This document shows positions 1 to 6,676 of a stretch of DNA of 9,711 nucleotides, piece after piece; the stretch's first letter is position 1; each line of letters begins with the position of its first letter. The stretch lies in NCBI GenBank assembly GCA_021163155.1, contig JAGGXI010000118.1:1-9711 (forward strand), read 5' to 3'. The notes under the pieces were generated by a model, which saw only the letters and a list, made by a program, of their open reading frames with translations, had not been told where the DNA came from and made no database searches. Both the position numbers and the translations under genes were made by a program. Origin of the DNA: Candidatus Aerophobota bacterium (GTDB taxonomy: Bacteria; Aerophobota; Aerophobia; Aerophobales; JAGGXI01).

Positions 1-2
1 AG

Positions 3-749
3 GTGGTGGAGGAGTCAATACAAATAGTGAGAAAAGTATGGAATCTTGAACCCATAATAGTAGGAGATAGAGGTCTTGGACATAAGAGAATTCTCATAAA
101 ATACAAAAACGAGGAGAAGAACTTTGTCTTTAGAACGGTAAAGGTTAATGGAGTCTATAAAGAAGATGAGGGTTTAAAGAACAAGGATAAAGGTATACTT
201 GAAATTGCCAGAGAGATTTCTCCTTTAGGTAGGATGATCTGGAAGGAGAAAAAAGGAAAAAAAGAAATTCAAATAGAAGGAGAACTTAAAGCTTTCCCAG
301 CAGAGATTACCTATTATGGGAAGATAAAAGCTACCTTAAACTGGGTAGTCGTCATTCCATTGGATAAGAGATGGGATCCTTTAATTTTGGCCACCTCACT
401 ACCCATAGATAAACTCTTTCAAGTAAAGGAGATAGTGAAAATATATGAAGCACGTTGGGGTATAGAAACCATGTTTGAATATCTAAAAAGGAACTGGGGG
501 CTAGATAAGTTTATGATAAGAAGCAAGAAAGCTATCAATAGAGCTTTAATTTTTTGTACTCTGTCCTTCATGTCCTTAATGCTCATTTGGTGCATAAAAA
601 ACAGGCAAAGCCAACGATTTATTCTCTCTGCTAAAGCTCTTATACTTCGGCTCTCTGTTTTGGGAAAGAAGCTAACCGTGGGAAAATTAAGGGAGGCTAT
701 AGAGATAGATTTTCGGGTTTGTCCTTGGAAGTGGGCTCCTTTTCTTTGA
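3..749 (+). CDS. IS4-type DDE transposase, 3' part (5' end outside window)
   Basis: This is the C-terminal 248 residues of a cut-and-paste DDE transposase. The reading frame is open to the window edge, so the GTG at position 3 is not the real start and the first catalytic Asp lies upstream. D22 in 'VGDRGLG' fits the second catalytic Asp of the IS4 family. The family signature Y-(2)-R-(3)-E-(6)-K is present as Y148, R151, E155, K162 in 'YEARWGIETMFEYLK', with E155 as the third catalytic residue. The predicted beta-strand insertion and the helical C terminus are intact, with no internal stop or frameshift in the visible part. It marks the left boundary of the accessory region. I cannot assign a subgroup (IS4, IS1634, ISH3-like), and I did not find a convincing terminal inverted repeat. 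Confidence 0.88.
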   Translation: MVEESIQIVRKVWNLEPIIVGDRGLGHKRILIKYKNEEKNFVFRTVKVNGVYKEDEGLKNKDKGILEIAREISPLGRMIWKEKKGKKEIQIEGELKAFPAEITYYGKIKATLNWVVVIPLDKRWDPLILATSLPIDKLFQVKEIVKIYEARWGIETMFEYLKRNWGLDKFMIRSKKAINRALIFCTLSFMSLMLIWCIKNRQSQRFILSAKALILRLSVLGKKLTVGKLREAIEIDFRVCPWKWAPFL

Positions 750-979
750 AAGTAGTCTCTTTTTAGAAGTTTTTCGAGAGATTAGGAATAAAACCGAGAT
801 TAAGAGAGCATATTGGTAAGCTTTGCTTGAAAACCTACTCAAACTAAATTTTTGCAAGGAGGCTGATAAAAATATAATTAAGCAGATCAGTATTTCATTA
901 AAATTGGGTAAAAGTTCATAGTTTAGCACTTTTTTCTTCCCTTTTATCCATTTTTTGGAAGGATATCGAATTACTATTT

Positions 980-1006
980 AGAATTTTCCTGAAACTGGAG
1001 AATTCT
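980..1006. repeat. 10-bp inverted repeat with 7-nt loop
   Basis: AGAATTTTCC (980-989) pairs with GGAGAATTCT (997-1006) with one G-U wobble around the loop TGAAACT. The T run after it is short, so termination is only possible. It may instead be a relic of an element end. Confidence 0.35.
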
Positions 1007-1032
1007 CACTTTTCCATAAAATAACTCTTATT

Positions 1033-1052
1033 TTGCCTCAATAGGCAATTTT
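1033..1052 (+). terminator. Candidate small Rho-independent terminator
   Basis: TTGCCT (1033-1038) and AGGCAA (1043-1048) form a perfect 6-bp stem with a CAAT loop, followed directly by TTTT. It lies between the transposase and the next promoter, so it would insulate the small-gene operon from transcription out of the insertion sequence. The stem is short, hence moderate confidence. Confidence 0.4.
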
Positions 1053-1118
1053 CCCCCTCTTGTTTTGATTTTCCTCTCTGAGTATTCTCAAAAATAGCTA
1101 TTAATTATTAAGATGTAG

Positions 1119-1124
1119 TATAAT
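1119..1124 (+). promoter_or_regulatory. Candidate sigma70 -10 box for the small-gene operon
   Basis: A perfect TATAAT lies about 100 bases before the first small ORF. No good -35 box stands at 16-18 bases upstream, and there is no TGn extension. The predicted transcript would have a leader of roughly 90 bases. Confidence 0.35.
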
Positions 1125-1222
1125 AGCACATTTTAGAGATTCGCACCTTAAAAATCTTACCTTTGGTGTCTACCCTAAATCAGCCTAAATTTTCTGAAAA
1201 ATAAAAATATTGGAGGTGATAC

Positions 1223-1381
1223 ATGAAAAAGATATCTGATGATCCGGTATGTTTTGTGGTTAGTGTGAAGGAGGTAAAGAAGTATGGGCTTTCTCCGTTA
1301 GGTCAGCTAAAAAGAAATCCGGAAGCTAAGTTGTTGTTTCCGAAAAAATTAAAAGAGGTGAAAAAACAATGTATGCAATAA
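1223..1381 (+). CDS. Small unrecognised protein, 52 aa
   Basis: ATG start with GGAGGTG (1212-1218) four bases upstream. The product is basic and Lys-rich toward the C terminus ('KKLKEVKKQ'), with a short predicted strand near 'CFVVSVKEV' and no signal peptide or membrane segment. Its last 13 bases overlap the start of the next ORF, and the AGAGGTG inside its 3' end is that gene's ribosome-binding site, so the two are translationally linked. I do not recognise the family. Codon use and spacing make a real gene likely despite the length. Confidence 0.55.
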   Translation: MKKISDDPVCFVVSVKEVKKYGLSPLGQLKRNPEAKLLFPKKLKEVKKQCMQ

Positions 1382-1536
1382 TTTATTGGACCGAAGATTC
1401 TACAGTATTCCCTGTCTTAAATAAGGATGGAACTCTTAAGCTATTTAATAGTTTAAGAGAAGCTGATGATTATGCTAATGGATTAGAACCGAATGATTAT
1501 TACAGAGCCATTAGCATAGAGGGGGTAAAAGAGTAA
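1369..1536 (+). CDS. Small unrecognised acidic protein, 55 aa
   Basis: ATG at 1369 is preceded by AGAGGTG (1354-1360) with eight bases of spacing. The product begins with a beta-rich half ('YAIIYWTED...TVFPVLNKDGTLKLF') followed by a helix ('SLREADDYANGL') and a last strand ('YYRAISIEGV'). This looks like a complete small alpha/beta fold and not random translation. It is acidic, in contrast to the basic product encoded just before it, so the two could interact, but that is inference. No known family is recognised. Confidence 0.6.
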   Translation: MYAIIYWTEDSTVFPVLNKDGTLKLFNSLREADDYANGLEPNDYYRAISIEGVKE

Positions 1537-1561
1537 TGAAAAAAATAAAAGGAGGAATCCA

Positions 1562-1738
1562 ATGCCAAGATACAGAATAGAAAATAGAATAACTAAGAAG
1601 GTAGTAGAGGTAGAAGCACCTTTTGCCCAGACCGCTTGTGAAATGGTAGGCTGGACAATAGGTAATTGTTATGTGAAGATGCTTAGAGAAGGACCTTTCA
1701 CCAATATCACTGAGAAACCAAAAGCTCAAAAATCTTAG
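1562..1738 (+). CDS. Small unrecognised protein, 58 aa
   Basis: ATG at 1562 has an excellent Shine-Dalgarno, GGAGG at 1551-1555, six bases upstream. The product has a strand-turn-strand start ('RYRIENRITKKVVEVEAP'), a helical middle with Cys26 and Cys36 ('AQTACEMVGWTIGNCYVKML') and a polar tail. It is the last of three tandem small genes. After its TAG stop the same frame continues for 28 codons to a second TAG at 1823-1825 with protein-like composition ('PDNLPKEKIKGFLG'). So the present stop may be a nonsense mutation or readthrough stop in a formerly longer gene. Family unrecognised. Confidence 0.6.
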   Translation: MPRYRIENRITKKVVEVEAPFAQTACEMVGWTIGNCYVKMLREGPFTNITEKPKAQKS

Positions 1739-1857
1739 GTCTGTATAAAGTTGATTAGGTTAGGTAAGGCGGGAATCCAACCGGACAATCTTCCAAAAGA
1801 GAAGATAAAAGGGTTTCTCGGGTAGGTAGTTCTTTAAAAATTAAATTTAGATTAATT

Positions 1858-1885
1858 AAAAACTCCTAGTGAATCAGGAGTTTTT
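1858..1885. terminator. Bidirectional Rho-independent terminator
   Basis: AAAAACTCCT (1858-1867) and AGGAGTTTTT (1876-1885) form a perfect 10-bp stem with an 8-base loop, flanked by A and T runs on both sides. It works on paper for the small-gene operon on the + strand and for the three-gene restriction operon on the - strand. The - strand nuclease stop codon (TGA, 1874-1876) sits at the loop and stem edge, so termination is packed tightly against the gene end. Confidence 0.85.
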
Positions 1886-2608
1886 ATCTTTCCATTTTTT
1901 CTTAACTAATTTCCAGTTACGAAAAACCTTCCTTAGTAATGAGCTTTCCTCTATAGCTTTTGGCATAGAATCGGGAGCCCCTTGGTAGTCTGGATTACTA
2001 GTAGAGCCTCGAGTAAAATCAGCAAAGTTTCTGGGTAAAGTAGGGCCCTTAATTTCGATAGATGAACCACAGACAGGACATTTTAGTTCCTCTAGTTTAA
2101 TCTCACGGCCTTTTGGGCAATGTAGAATGTCTGAACAGCGGATTTTAATCTTCTCCCTCGCTAAACGGTAAACAAATCCATTTTGATCTTCGGGGATAAC
2201 AATTTCTGTTACGAGGTTTTGGTTTTGACTCGCTTGAAGAAGTCCAAATCCATGTCCTTTTAAAAAATCGAGATATTTATTACTTACGCTCTTCTCATGT
2301 AAAAAAAGGTATAAAAAGAGGTGGTCTATCCATATATTAAGGGTAGACATTAAAAACTTATACCAAAAGAGCTGGCCAATTCCTTTAACGATATCATCAT
2401 CTGGACTTTTATATTCAACACAATGAAGTTCCAAAGTAGTGTATTTATTCGGGTAAAGATGGCCCCCAACCACATCTAAGGAAGCAACCTTTTCAGTATG
2501 ATAAACAACTGAGGAGGCTTCTGATATAGGTACTTCCGGTTCTACATTAGAACACTGTTTTTCTGTTTCTAAAAAAGTCTTGAGGTTAGAAAAAAGTATT
2601 TGCTCCAT
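1874..2608 (-). CDS. Putative PD-(D/E)XK nuclease with C-terminal zinc ribbon, 244 aa
   Basis: I do not recognise a named family, but the RecB/Cas4-like PD-(D/E)XK signature is readable. D45 is in 'VASLDVVGG', E65-Y66-K67 in 'HCVEYKS', and Q79/Y83 form a QxxxY motif in 'IGQLFWYKF'. H37, upstream of D45, could be the extra His seen in some members of that superfamily. After a hydrophobic helical stretch (about 87-103) comes C158-x5-C164-x12-C177-x2-C180, a likely zinc ribbon, then a basic Lys/Arg-rich tail (227-242) suited to DNA contact. The ATG has AGGTG five bases upstream. It starts 72 bases after the TdeIII-type endonuclease gene on the same strand, with a terminator at its end, so it is probably the last gene of that operon. 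It may be an accessory or third restriction nuclease. The nuclease call rests on motifs only. Confidence 0.6.
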   Translation of the reverse strand: MEQILFSNLKTFLETEKQCSNVEPEVPISEASSVVYHTEKVASLDVVGGHLYPNKYTTLELHCVEYKSPDDDIVKGIGQLFWYKFLMSTLNIWIDHLFLYLFLHEKSVSNKYLDFLKGHGFGLLQASQNQNLVTEIVIPEDQNGFVYRLAREKIKIRCSDILHCPKGREIKLEELKCPVCGSSIEIKGPTLPRNFADFTRGSTSNPDYQGAPDSMPKAIEESSLLRKVFRNWKLVKKKWKDKNS

Positions 2609-2680
2609 TCCCTCACCTCTTGTTTTAAATTTATCTCACCTTATTTTTCCACACCAATATATTTTTATTAACCCAAAAAA

Positions 2681-3463
2681 TTACCTTCTTCTAAACTCAG
2701 TGAACTTCCTGTCAATTTCTTCTCTTAGCTCTTCTCCTACTCCCTGAAATACATCTAATAATTCTTCATAAATATTATCGCTGGCAACAAAATTCCAAAA
2801 TTCCTCCCCAACTAAAATTTCATTATTCTCTAAATCATATAATCCCTTTAATGTCCACCGCTCGTAAGGCTTAGGATGATAGGGGTTGTAAGGGATAGCA
2901 AGTCTTGTAGAAACCTTAGCGTTCTTCTCTTGACTTAGCCTCAAACCAGTCCACCTTAAGAGTTTTAATTTCAAAGCTACAAATTCTTTCATATTCGGTT
3001 TTGCACTTGTTATATCAAAATAATTTTCCTCATCTTTTATTTTTACGAACAGATCAACCACTGAATCTGGGTCAACTTTTCTCTCCCCTTTCTTTATCTT
3101 CTCTCGAATTTGTTTTATCTCAGCCATCTTGTTTGCAGTAATCTCTCCTTTTCTTAACTTGTAATGAATCTGACTAATTAATCTTTCTGTATCGCTATCT
3201 ATTCCCCCGAGTAATTTGTATTGCCTCTCTGCATAATGACCTGCTCCTTTAGCTAAAATTACAGCCACTTGCTCCCAGATAGACATGCCGAAAGTAGTAT
3301 TCATTGATTGAATAAAAGAAAACATTGCATATCTATCTTTACCCAAAAGTCTATAATGAAAAGGCATATGCAAGGTCTCGGGCTCATATTTTATTAATTT
3401 CTCTCTAACTATCGTTTTGAGCAGATTCGCTATTTCATCTTTTGTCTTTTTAGAAAGGCTCAT
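2681..3463 (-). CDS. Type II restriction endonuclease, TdeIII/MjaII family, 260 aa
   Basis: The best match from memory is the TdeIII family of type II endonucleases, whose characterised members TdeIII and MjaII recognise GGNCC. Supporting blocks are 'YFDITSAKPN' (148-157), 'IPYNPYHPKPYERW' (190-203), 'VGEEFWNFV' (218-226) and the helical end 'YEELLDVFQGVGEEL'. The likely catalytic core includes D137 in 'VVDLFV', D150 and K155. The Lys is not at the usual D/E-x-K spacing. The ATG has AAAGGA five bases upstream and follows the methyltransferase stop by two bases, so expression is coupled to its modifying partner. Length is normal for the family and the gene looks intact. Specificity in this organism is inferred only from relatives. 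Confidence 0.8.
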   Translation of the reverse strand: MSLSKKTKDEIANLLKTIVREKLIKYEPETLHMPFHYRLLGKDRYAMFSFIQSMNTTFGMSIWEQVAVILAKGAGHYAERQYKLLGGIDSDTERLISQIHYKLRKGEITANKMAEIKQIREKIKKGERKVDPDSVVDLFVKIKDEENYFDITSAKPNMKEFVALKLKLLRWTGLRLSQEKNAKVSTRLAIPYNPYHPKPYERWTLKGLYDLENNEILVGEEFWNFVASDNIYEELLDVFQGVGEELREEIDRKFTEFRRR

Positions 3464-3465
3464 AA

Positions 3466-4689
3466 TTATCCTTTTTTAAAATAAAAGATAGACTCAAAAT
3501 ATTTATTTGAATCCCTTTCTGTCCTCATTAAAACTGGTCTGTGAAAAACATCCACTAATTTAAAATTACAAGATTTGCCGATTTCAGGATATAATTTAAA
3601 TTTATCATTGGCCACAACAAATATTTTAGCTCCATCTACTAGATATTTAGATACATTTTTAAAGACTTCAATAATTCCCTTCTGATATTCCTTTTTTGCA
3701 TTTCCGTTCTGTCCCTTACTAGCCGGACCTATCTCTAACTCATCCTGTCTTGGAAAACCAAATAGCTCATAAGCATATCTATGCTGTTCATGATAATCGA
3801 TTACTCCAACATAAGGGGGAGAAGTGAATATTCCATTAATTTTTAAATTGGATGGTAGGTTAATATCTCTTGCATCTCCTTGATAAATTTGCACGAATGC
3901 ATTATTTCTAATTTTATCAAACTGCTTTATTCTTTTTATTGTGTCCCAACTATAACGATTGATAAATTTCAATGTCTCATTAACTGGATAACAAACCCTT
4001 TTGTGCTTTATACACCAATAAGGTTCTCTTACGGGTTTTTTAGGGCGGGCTAAATCATAATGAGGAATAAGTCTTGCCGAACGAGCAGATCTTGAGAGAA
4101 TAATCTTCAGTATGTCTTGATTTTTGTAATCTTTTATTATACTTCTATAAAATAAGAGCTCCTGCAAGGCTCTATCTGAAAACCATGTTTTTAAATAATC
4201 GCTATTGGTTTTAAGTCTCTTAATCTCACCATCAAAGAAGGTAAGTTGCTTACTCCCTCGCAATTTTCTGCTAAACACCTTCAATCGTGATAAAGCGTCT
4301 TTTATCTCCTTTTCTACTTCAGGGATATTATATTTTTTGGTTTTTACTTTTTGAATTAAGACATTAAAAGGTGAGAGTTCAATACCAACAGAATTCATCC
4401 CCAATACATTTGCCTCAATTAAAGCAGTTCCTGAACCAGAAAATGGGTCTAAAATTGTATCTCCCTTTTTAAAATATTTCTTTAAGAATACCTCTACTAA
4501 TTGAGGGATAAATTTTCCAAGATAGGGATGCAGTCTGTGAACATGTTTAGTTCTCTCAAACTCTCTCACCCCAATAAAAGTTAAATCATTACCTAAAATA
4601 TCTATATTTTTTTGAATATCTACTTTTTTTTCGATTAACTGGATATCTATATTAAATTTTTTGGCAATTTTTATGTTTTCTTCAAGCAT
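3466..4689 (-). CDS. Site-specific amino DNA methyltransferase (N4-cytosine or N6-adenine), 407 aa
   Basis: This SAM-dependent enzyme would protect host sites from the endonuclease encoded two bases downstream. Motifs appear in the order X ('HPYLGKFIPQLV', 54-65), I ('DPFSGSGT', 81-88, SAM binding) and IV ('TSPPY', 289-293, catalytic). About 200 residues separate I and IV and probably hold the target-recognition region, an alpha-like order. The SPPY form is common among N4-cytosine enzymes, so m4C is slightly favoured. C226 and C233 in 'YWCIKHKRVCYP' may bind metal. The ATG has AAGGTG four bases upstream and an extended -10 promoter close by (4719-4727), so it is the first gene of its operon and is made before the nuclease. 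The gene is full length with no damage. Confidence 0.88.
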   Translation of the reverse strand: MLEENIKIAKKFNIDIQLIEKKVDIQKNIDILGNDLTFIGVREFERTKHVHRLHPYLGKFIPQLVEVFLKKYFKKGDTILDPFSGSGTALIEANVLGMNSVGIELSPFNVLIQKVKTKKYNIPEVEKEIKDALSRLKVFSRKLRGSKQLTFFDGEIKRLKTNSDYLKTWFSDRALQELLFYRSIIKDYKNQDILKIILSRSARSARLIPHYDLARPKKPVREPYWCIKHKRVCYPVNETLKFINRYSWDTIKRIKQFDKIRNNAFVQIYQGDARDINLPSNLKINGIFTSPPYVGVIDYHEQHRYAYELFGFPRQDELEIGPASKGQNGNAKKEYQKGIIEVFKNVSKYLVDGAKIFVVANDKFKLYPEIGKSCNFKLVDVFHRPVLMRTERDSNKYFESIFYFKKG

Positions 4690-4718
4690 ATTGCACCTTA
4701 TTTAAAAACTCCTAATGT

Positions 4719-4727
4719 ATTCTACCA
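4719..4727 (-). promoter_or_regulatory. Extended -10 promoter (TGG TAGAAT) for the first R-M operon
   Basis: Reading the - strand, TGGTAGAAT lies about 30 bases before the methyltransferase ATG, giving a short leader that carries the ribosome-binding site. No clear -35 box is seen, as is usual for TGn-type promoters. The same TGNTAGAAT motif precedes the second R-M operon, which raises confidence in both. Confidence 0.45.
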
Positions 4728-4877
4728 TAACCCTAACTTCTTTCCGCACCAATAGCAATACTTTCTTATCTTTATTTTCTTACCGCATTTTTTCACTTTA
4801 GCATAAAGAGAAAGAAGTTTTTGCGCGATGGAAAAAACTTTTTCAAATAATTCTATGGAAATCGGTCCTATGGACAC
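4722..4877 (-). CDS. Possible 51-aa Cys-rich (zinc-knuckle-like) peptide
   Basis: A frame with GTG at 4875-4877 begins four bases after the MvaI-type endonuclease stop and ends with TAG at 4722-4724. The product has an amphipathic helix ('SIELFEKVFSIAQKLLSLYAK') and then a very basic tail with C31-x9-C41-x2-C44 ('KCGKKIKIRKYCYWCGKKL'), which resembles half of a zinc ribbon. Against it: no good Shine-Dalgarno, a GTG start, and its stop overlaps the next promoter. It could be the last gene of the second R-M operon or a remnant of a longer zinc-ribbon protein. Confidence 0.35.
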   Translation of the reverse strand: MSIGPISIELFEKVFSIAQKLLSLYAKVKKCGKKIKIRKYCYWCGKKLGLW

Positions 4878-4881
4878 TACA

Positions 4882-5589
4882 TCACATTATTCTTTCTCTA
4901 TTTTTGAAACACAATTCTAATTTATCCGGAAAGATCCTAAAACCTGTTCCATGATCGTGAGGCCTCCCATCAGGATATTGCCCTATTCGTATATCAACAA
5001 GAATTGTTCTCTCCCTGAGCGCATTTAAAAAACTATCAAAATTAAAACCATTTAATAGCCACGCCTCATTGAACCAAAATTCCTCATTAGAACCTTTACC
5101 TCTCGATTCTGCTTTTACATATAACAACTTAGGAAGTTTTCTTTCAAAAGAGTTCTTTAGTGTTTCCTTGTCCCAATAGCCTACGACTTCATCTTCAACA
5201 GTTACGAGATTTATTTTGTCTTTTTGGATGCTAATCTTAAAACCAGGTTTTCCTTTAAGCGTGTTAAATTCTTGCGCATTAACAGTAGTATGTAATTCCT
5301 TTCTTTCATTCTCTCGTGCAGATTCGTAGCCAAACCTTTTTAATAAAACAGAGTTCGCTTTAGATGGGAGGGGTGACTTTGTAAATAATGTAAGCATACT
5401 CTTAGCCTTTTTTCTTGCTGATTTTAATTCAATCATTGCAGCATTTGGTCCTGGTATATTATTTTCAGTTATCCCTAAAAGATCTTCTAATGTTTTACCT
5501 ATACCTGTATTTCCAGCTCTATGGGTTTTAATATAACCCATCTTTTTTATTGCTTTTAATTTTTGTATTAGTTGAGGATAAGTAATCAT
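4882..5589 (-). CDS. Type II restriction endonuclease, MvaI/BcnI family, 235 aa
   Basis: The protein matches the MvaI/BcnI family, monomeric MutH-like PD-(D/E)XK enzymes whose characterised members cut CCWGG (MvaI) and CCSGG (BcnI). Family blocks are 'RAGNTGIGKTLEDLLGI' (24-40), the catalytic strand 'MIELKS' (52-57, with E54 and K56), 'SMLTLFTKSPLP' (64-75), and 'GRPHDHGTGFRIF' (208-220), whose His residues fit the extra catalytic or scissile-base His of the family. The position five before E54, which I expect to be Asp from MvaI, is N49. The ATG overlaps the methyltransferase stop as ATGA, so translation is coupled. GGAG lies three bases before the ATG. The gene is full length. Exact recognition sequence is unknown. 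Confidence 0.85.
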   Translation of the reverse strand: MITYPQLIQKLKAIKKMGYIKTHRAGNTGIGKTLEDLLGITENNIPGPNAAMIELKSARKKAKSMLTLFTKSPLPSKANSVLLKRFGYESARENERKELHTTVNAQEFNTLKGKPGFKISIQKDKINLVTVEDEVVGYWDKETLKNSFERKLPKLLYVKAESRGKGSNEEFWFNEAWLLNGFNFDSFLNALRERTILVDIRIGQYPDGRPHDHGTGFRIFPDKLELCFKNRERIM

Positions 5590-6554
5590 GGTCTCCAGAA
5601 GTCAAGTATGTATTCAAAAGTTGTGCTAAGGGTAATGTAATTACTTGGCCAGCCAAAGATGCCTACTTTGTTTACCAAATTTCTTTTATCCCAGATGATT
5701 ATATTTCTAAGCTCATAACCTACTTTTTCCATCGCCTCGATAACATAACTATGGGTAGGATACCTATGATTGTTTTCCCATAAATCGTTAATGTTAATTA
5801 CACAATGAGCTCTTGGTTTTAAGAGAGGTAATATACCTTTGTAAATTTCCGCAATGGCTTCTGCGTACTTTTTAGGCCTCATTGTTCCAAGGTCCCGTGG
5901 ATTATTTGAATATTGCTGAACCTTATTGAAGTATTTATTTCTACGAAGATCACTTCGTATACTCTTATTCAATCTTTTATGATTTAGTATGTTAGCGTAA
6001 GGAGGTGAAGTAACAGATAAAGAGATGGTATTCTCATTAAAGTATTTAGGAATATTGATTGCATCATCACAAATCGCTATTTGTTTTGTGTTATCAAAGT
6101 TAAACTCTAACTGAGAAAGCCTCTTAGTAGTAAAATCAATGTATTTCTGGTTAAGGTCAAATCCTACTGCATTTCTTCCCAAATCTTGTGCTGCTATAAG
6201 AGTAGTTCCAATACCCAAAAAAGGATCGAGCACTAATTCTCCTTTATGGGTAAAAAGTTCAATGCACTTTTTAGGTAAAGCGATCGGGAATACGGCTGGA
6301 TGAATGTCTTTATCTCGAATATCTCTTTTTTCATAGTATAGTTCCCAAATAGCAACCTGGTTTCGAACCCACTCCTTAGCAGTAAGACAATTTATATGAC
6401 TATCTGGACAGGAGCAAGTTTTTTTGAAGTTGATGTCTAATTTCTTTGTGTGATCTTTATTTATATTTTGGCCATCTTCAAAAATTGTCCTGTTTTTGGC
6501 ATAATTAGCTGTTTTCGTAGAATTTGTATTTTTTTTAATTTTAGATTGATTCAT
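5586..6554 (-). CDS. Site-specific amino DNA methyltransferase of the MvaI-type R-M system, 322 aa
   Basis: This is the partner methyltransferase of the overlapping MvaI/BcnI-type endonuclease. Known partners of that nuclease family (M.MvaI, M.BcnI) make N4-methylcytosine, so m4C is likely. Motif X is around H85-P86 ('DIHPAVFPIALP'), motif I is 'DPFLGIGTT' (110-118) and motif IV is 'TSPPY' (182-186). Only about 65 residues lie between I and IV, so the target-recognition region is probably C-terminal. A Cys cluster C47-x-C49-x6-C56 precedes motif X and may bind zinc. I chose ATG at 6554 because AAGGAG stands six bases upstream. An in-frame ATG at 6617 has no ribosome-binding site and overlaps the promoter. 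The N-terminal ~40 residues are polar, low-complexity and probably disordered. Confidence 0.85.
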   Translation of the reverse strand: MNQSKIKKNTNSTKTANYAKNRTIFEDGQNINKDHTKKLDINFKKTCSCPDSHINCLTAKEWVRNQVAIWELYYEKRDIRDKDIHPAVFPIALPKKCIELFTHKGELVLDPFLGIGTTLIAAQDLGRNAVGFDLNQKYIDFTTKRLSQLEFNFDNTKQIAICDDAINIPKYFNENTISLSVTSPPYANILNHKRLNKSIRSDLRRNKYFNKVQQYSNNPRDLGTMRPKKYAEAIAEIYKGILPLLKPRAHCVININDLWENNHRYPTHSYVIEAMEKVGYELRNIIIWDKRNLVNKVGIFGWPSNYITLSTTFEYILDFWRP

Positions 6555-6560
6555 ATTTAT

Positions 6561-6566
6561 CTCCTT
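6561..6566 (-). promoter_or_regulatory. Shine-Dalgarno that fixes the methyltransferase start
   Basis: On the - strand this reads AAGGAG, six bases before the ATG at 6554. The alternative ATG at 6617 is preceded by a pyrimidine-rich run with no such site. Confidence 0.75.
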
Positions 6567-6607
6567 GTCGACATCACCGTCTTTAAAGTATAGCTCTGAT
6601 CTATTTA

Positions 6608-6616
6608 ATTCTATCA
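6608..6616 (-). promoter_or_regulatory. Extended -10 promoter (TGA TAGAAT) for the second R-M operon
   Basis: On the - strand TGATAGAAT lies about 55 bases before the chosen methyltransferase start and overlaps the rejected upstream ATG. Transcription starting about seven bases downstream would leave out that ATG, consistent with translation from 6554. It matches the promoter of the neighbouring R-M operon in form (TGNTAGAAT). Confidence 0.45.
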
Positions 6617-6676
6617 TAAAAGAGAAGAGAAATAAAATATCGTAACATCTGCTTTGATTCTCTTTCCTTTTTCATT

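Larger units (their letters stand above)
750..1118. other. Non-coding region between the transposase and the small-gene operon
   Basis: No convincing gene is visible on either strand across this AT-rich stretch. It holds two hairpins (980-1006 and 1033-1052) and must contain the right end of the insertion sequence if the element is complete, but I could not place that end without the left end for comparison. A good ribosome-binding-like string (AAGGAGG near 857-863) is followed by no usable open frame. Confidence 0.5.

Noticed and set aside
687-929. 80-aa - strand frame after the transposase
   Set aside because: Low-complexity Leu/Ser/Lys composition, no ribosome-binding site, and it overlaps the transposase 3' end antisense.
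1511-1729. 72-aa - strand frame rich in Tyr, Phe and Leu
   Set aside because: Antisense shadow of the 58-aa + strand gene, which has the better start site and composition.
1739-1857. tRNA or riboswitch between the small genes and the terminator
   Set aside because: No cloverleaf or other recognisable fold could be drawn; the segment reads better as an in-frame protein extension.
6555-6617. Longer N terminus for the second methyltransferase from ATG 6617
   Set aside because: No ribosome-binding site there and it overlaps the extended -10 element, while ATG 6554 has AAGGAG at ideal spacing.
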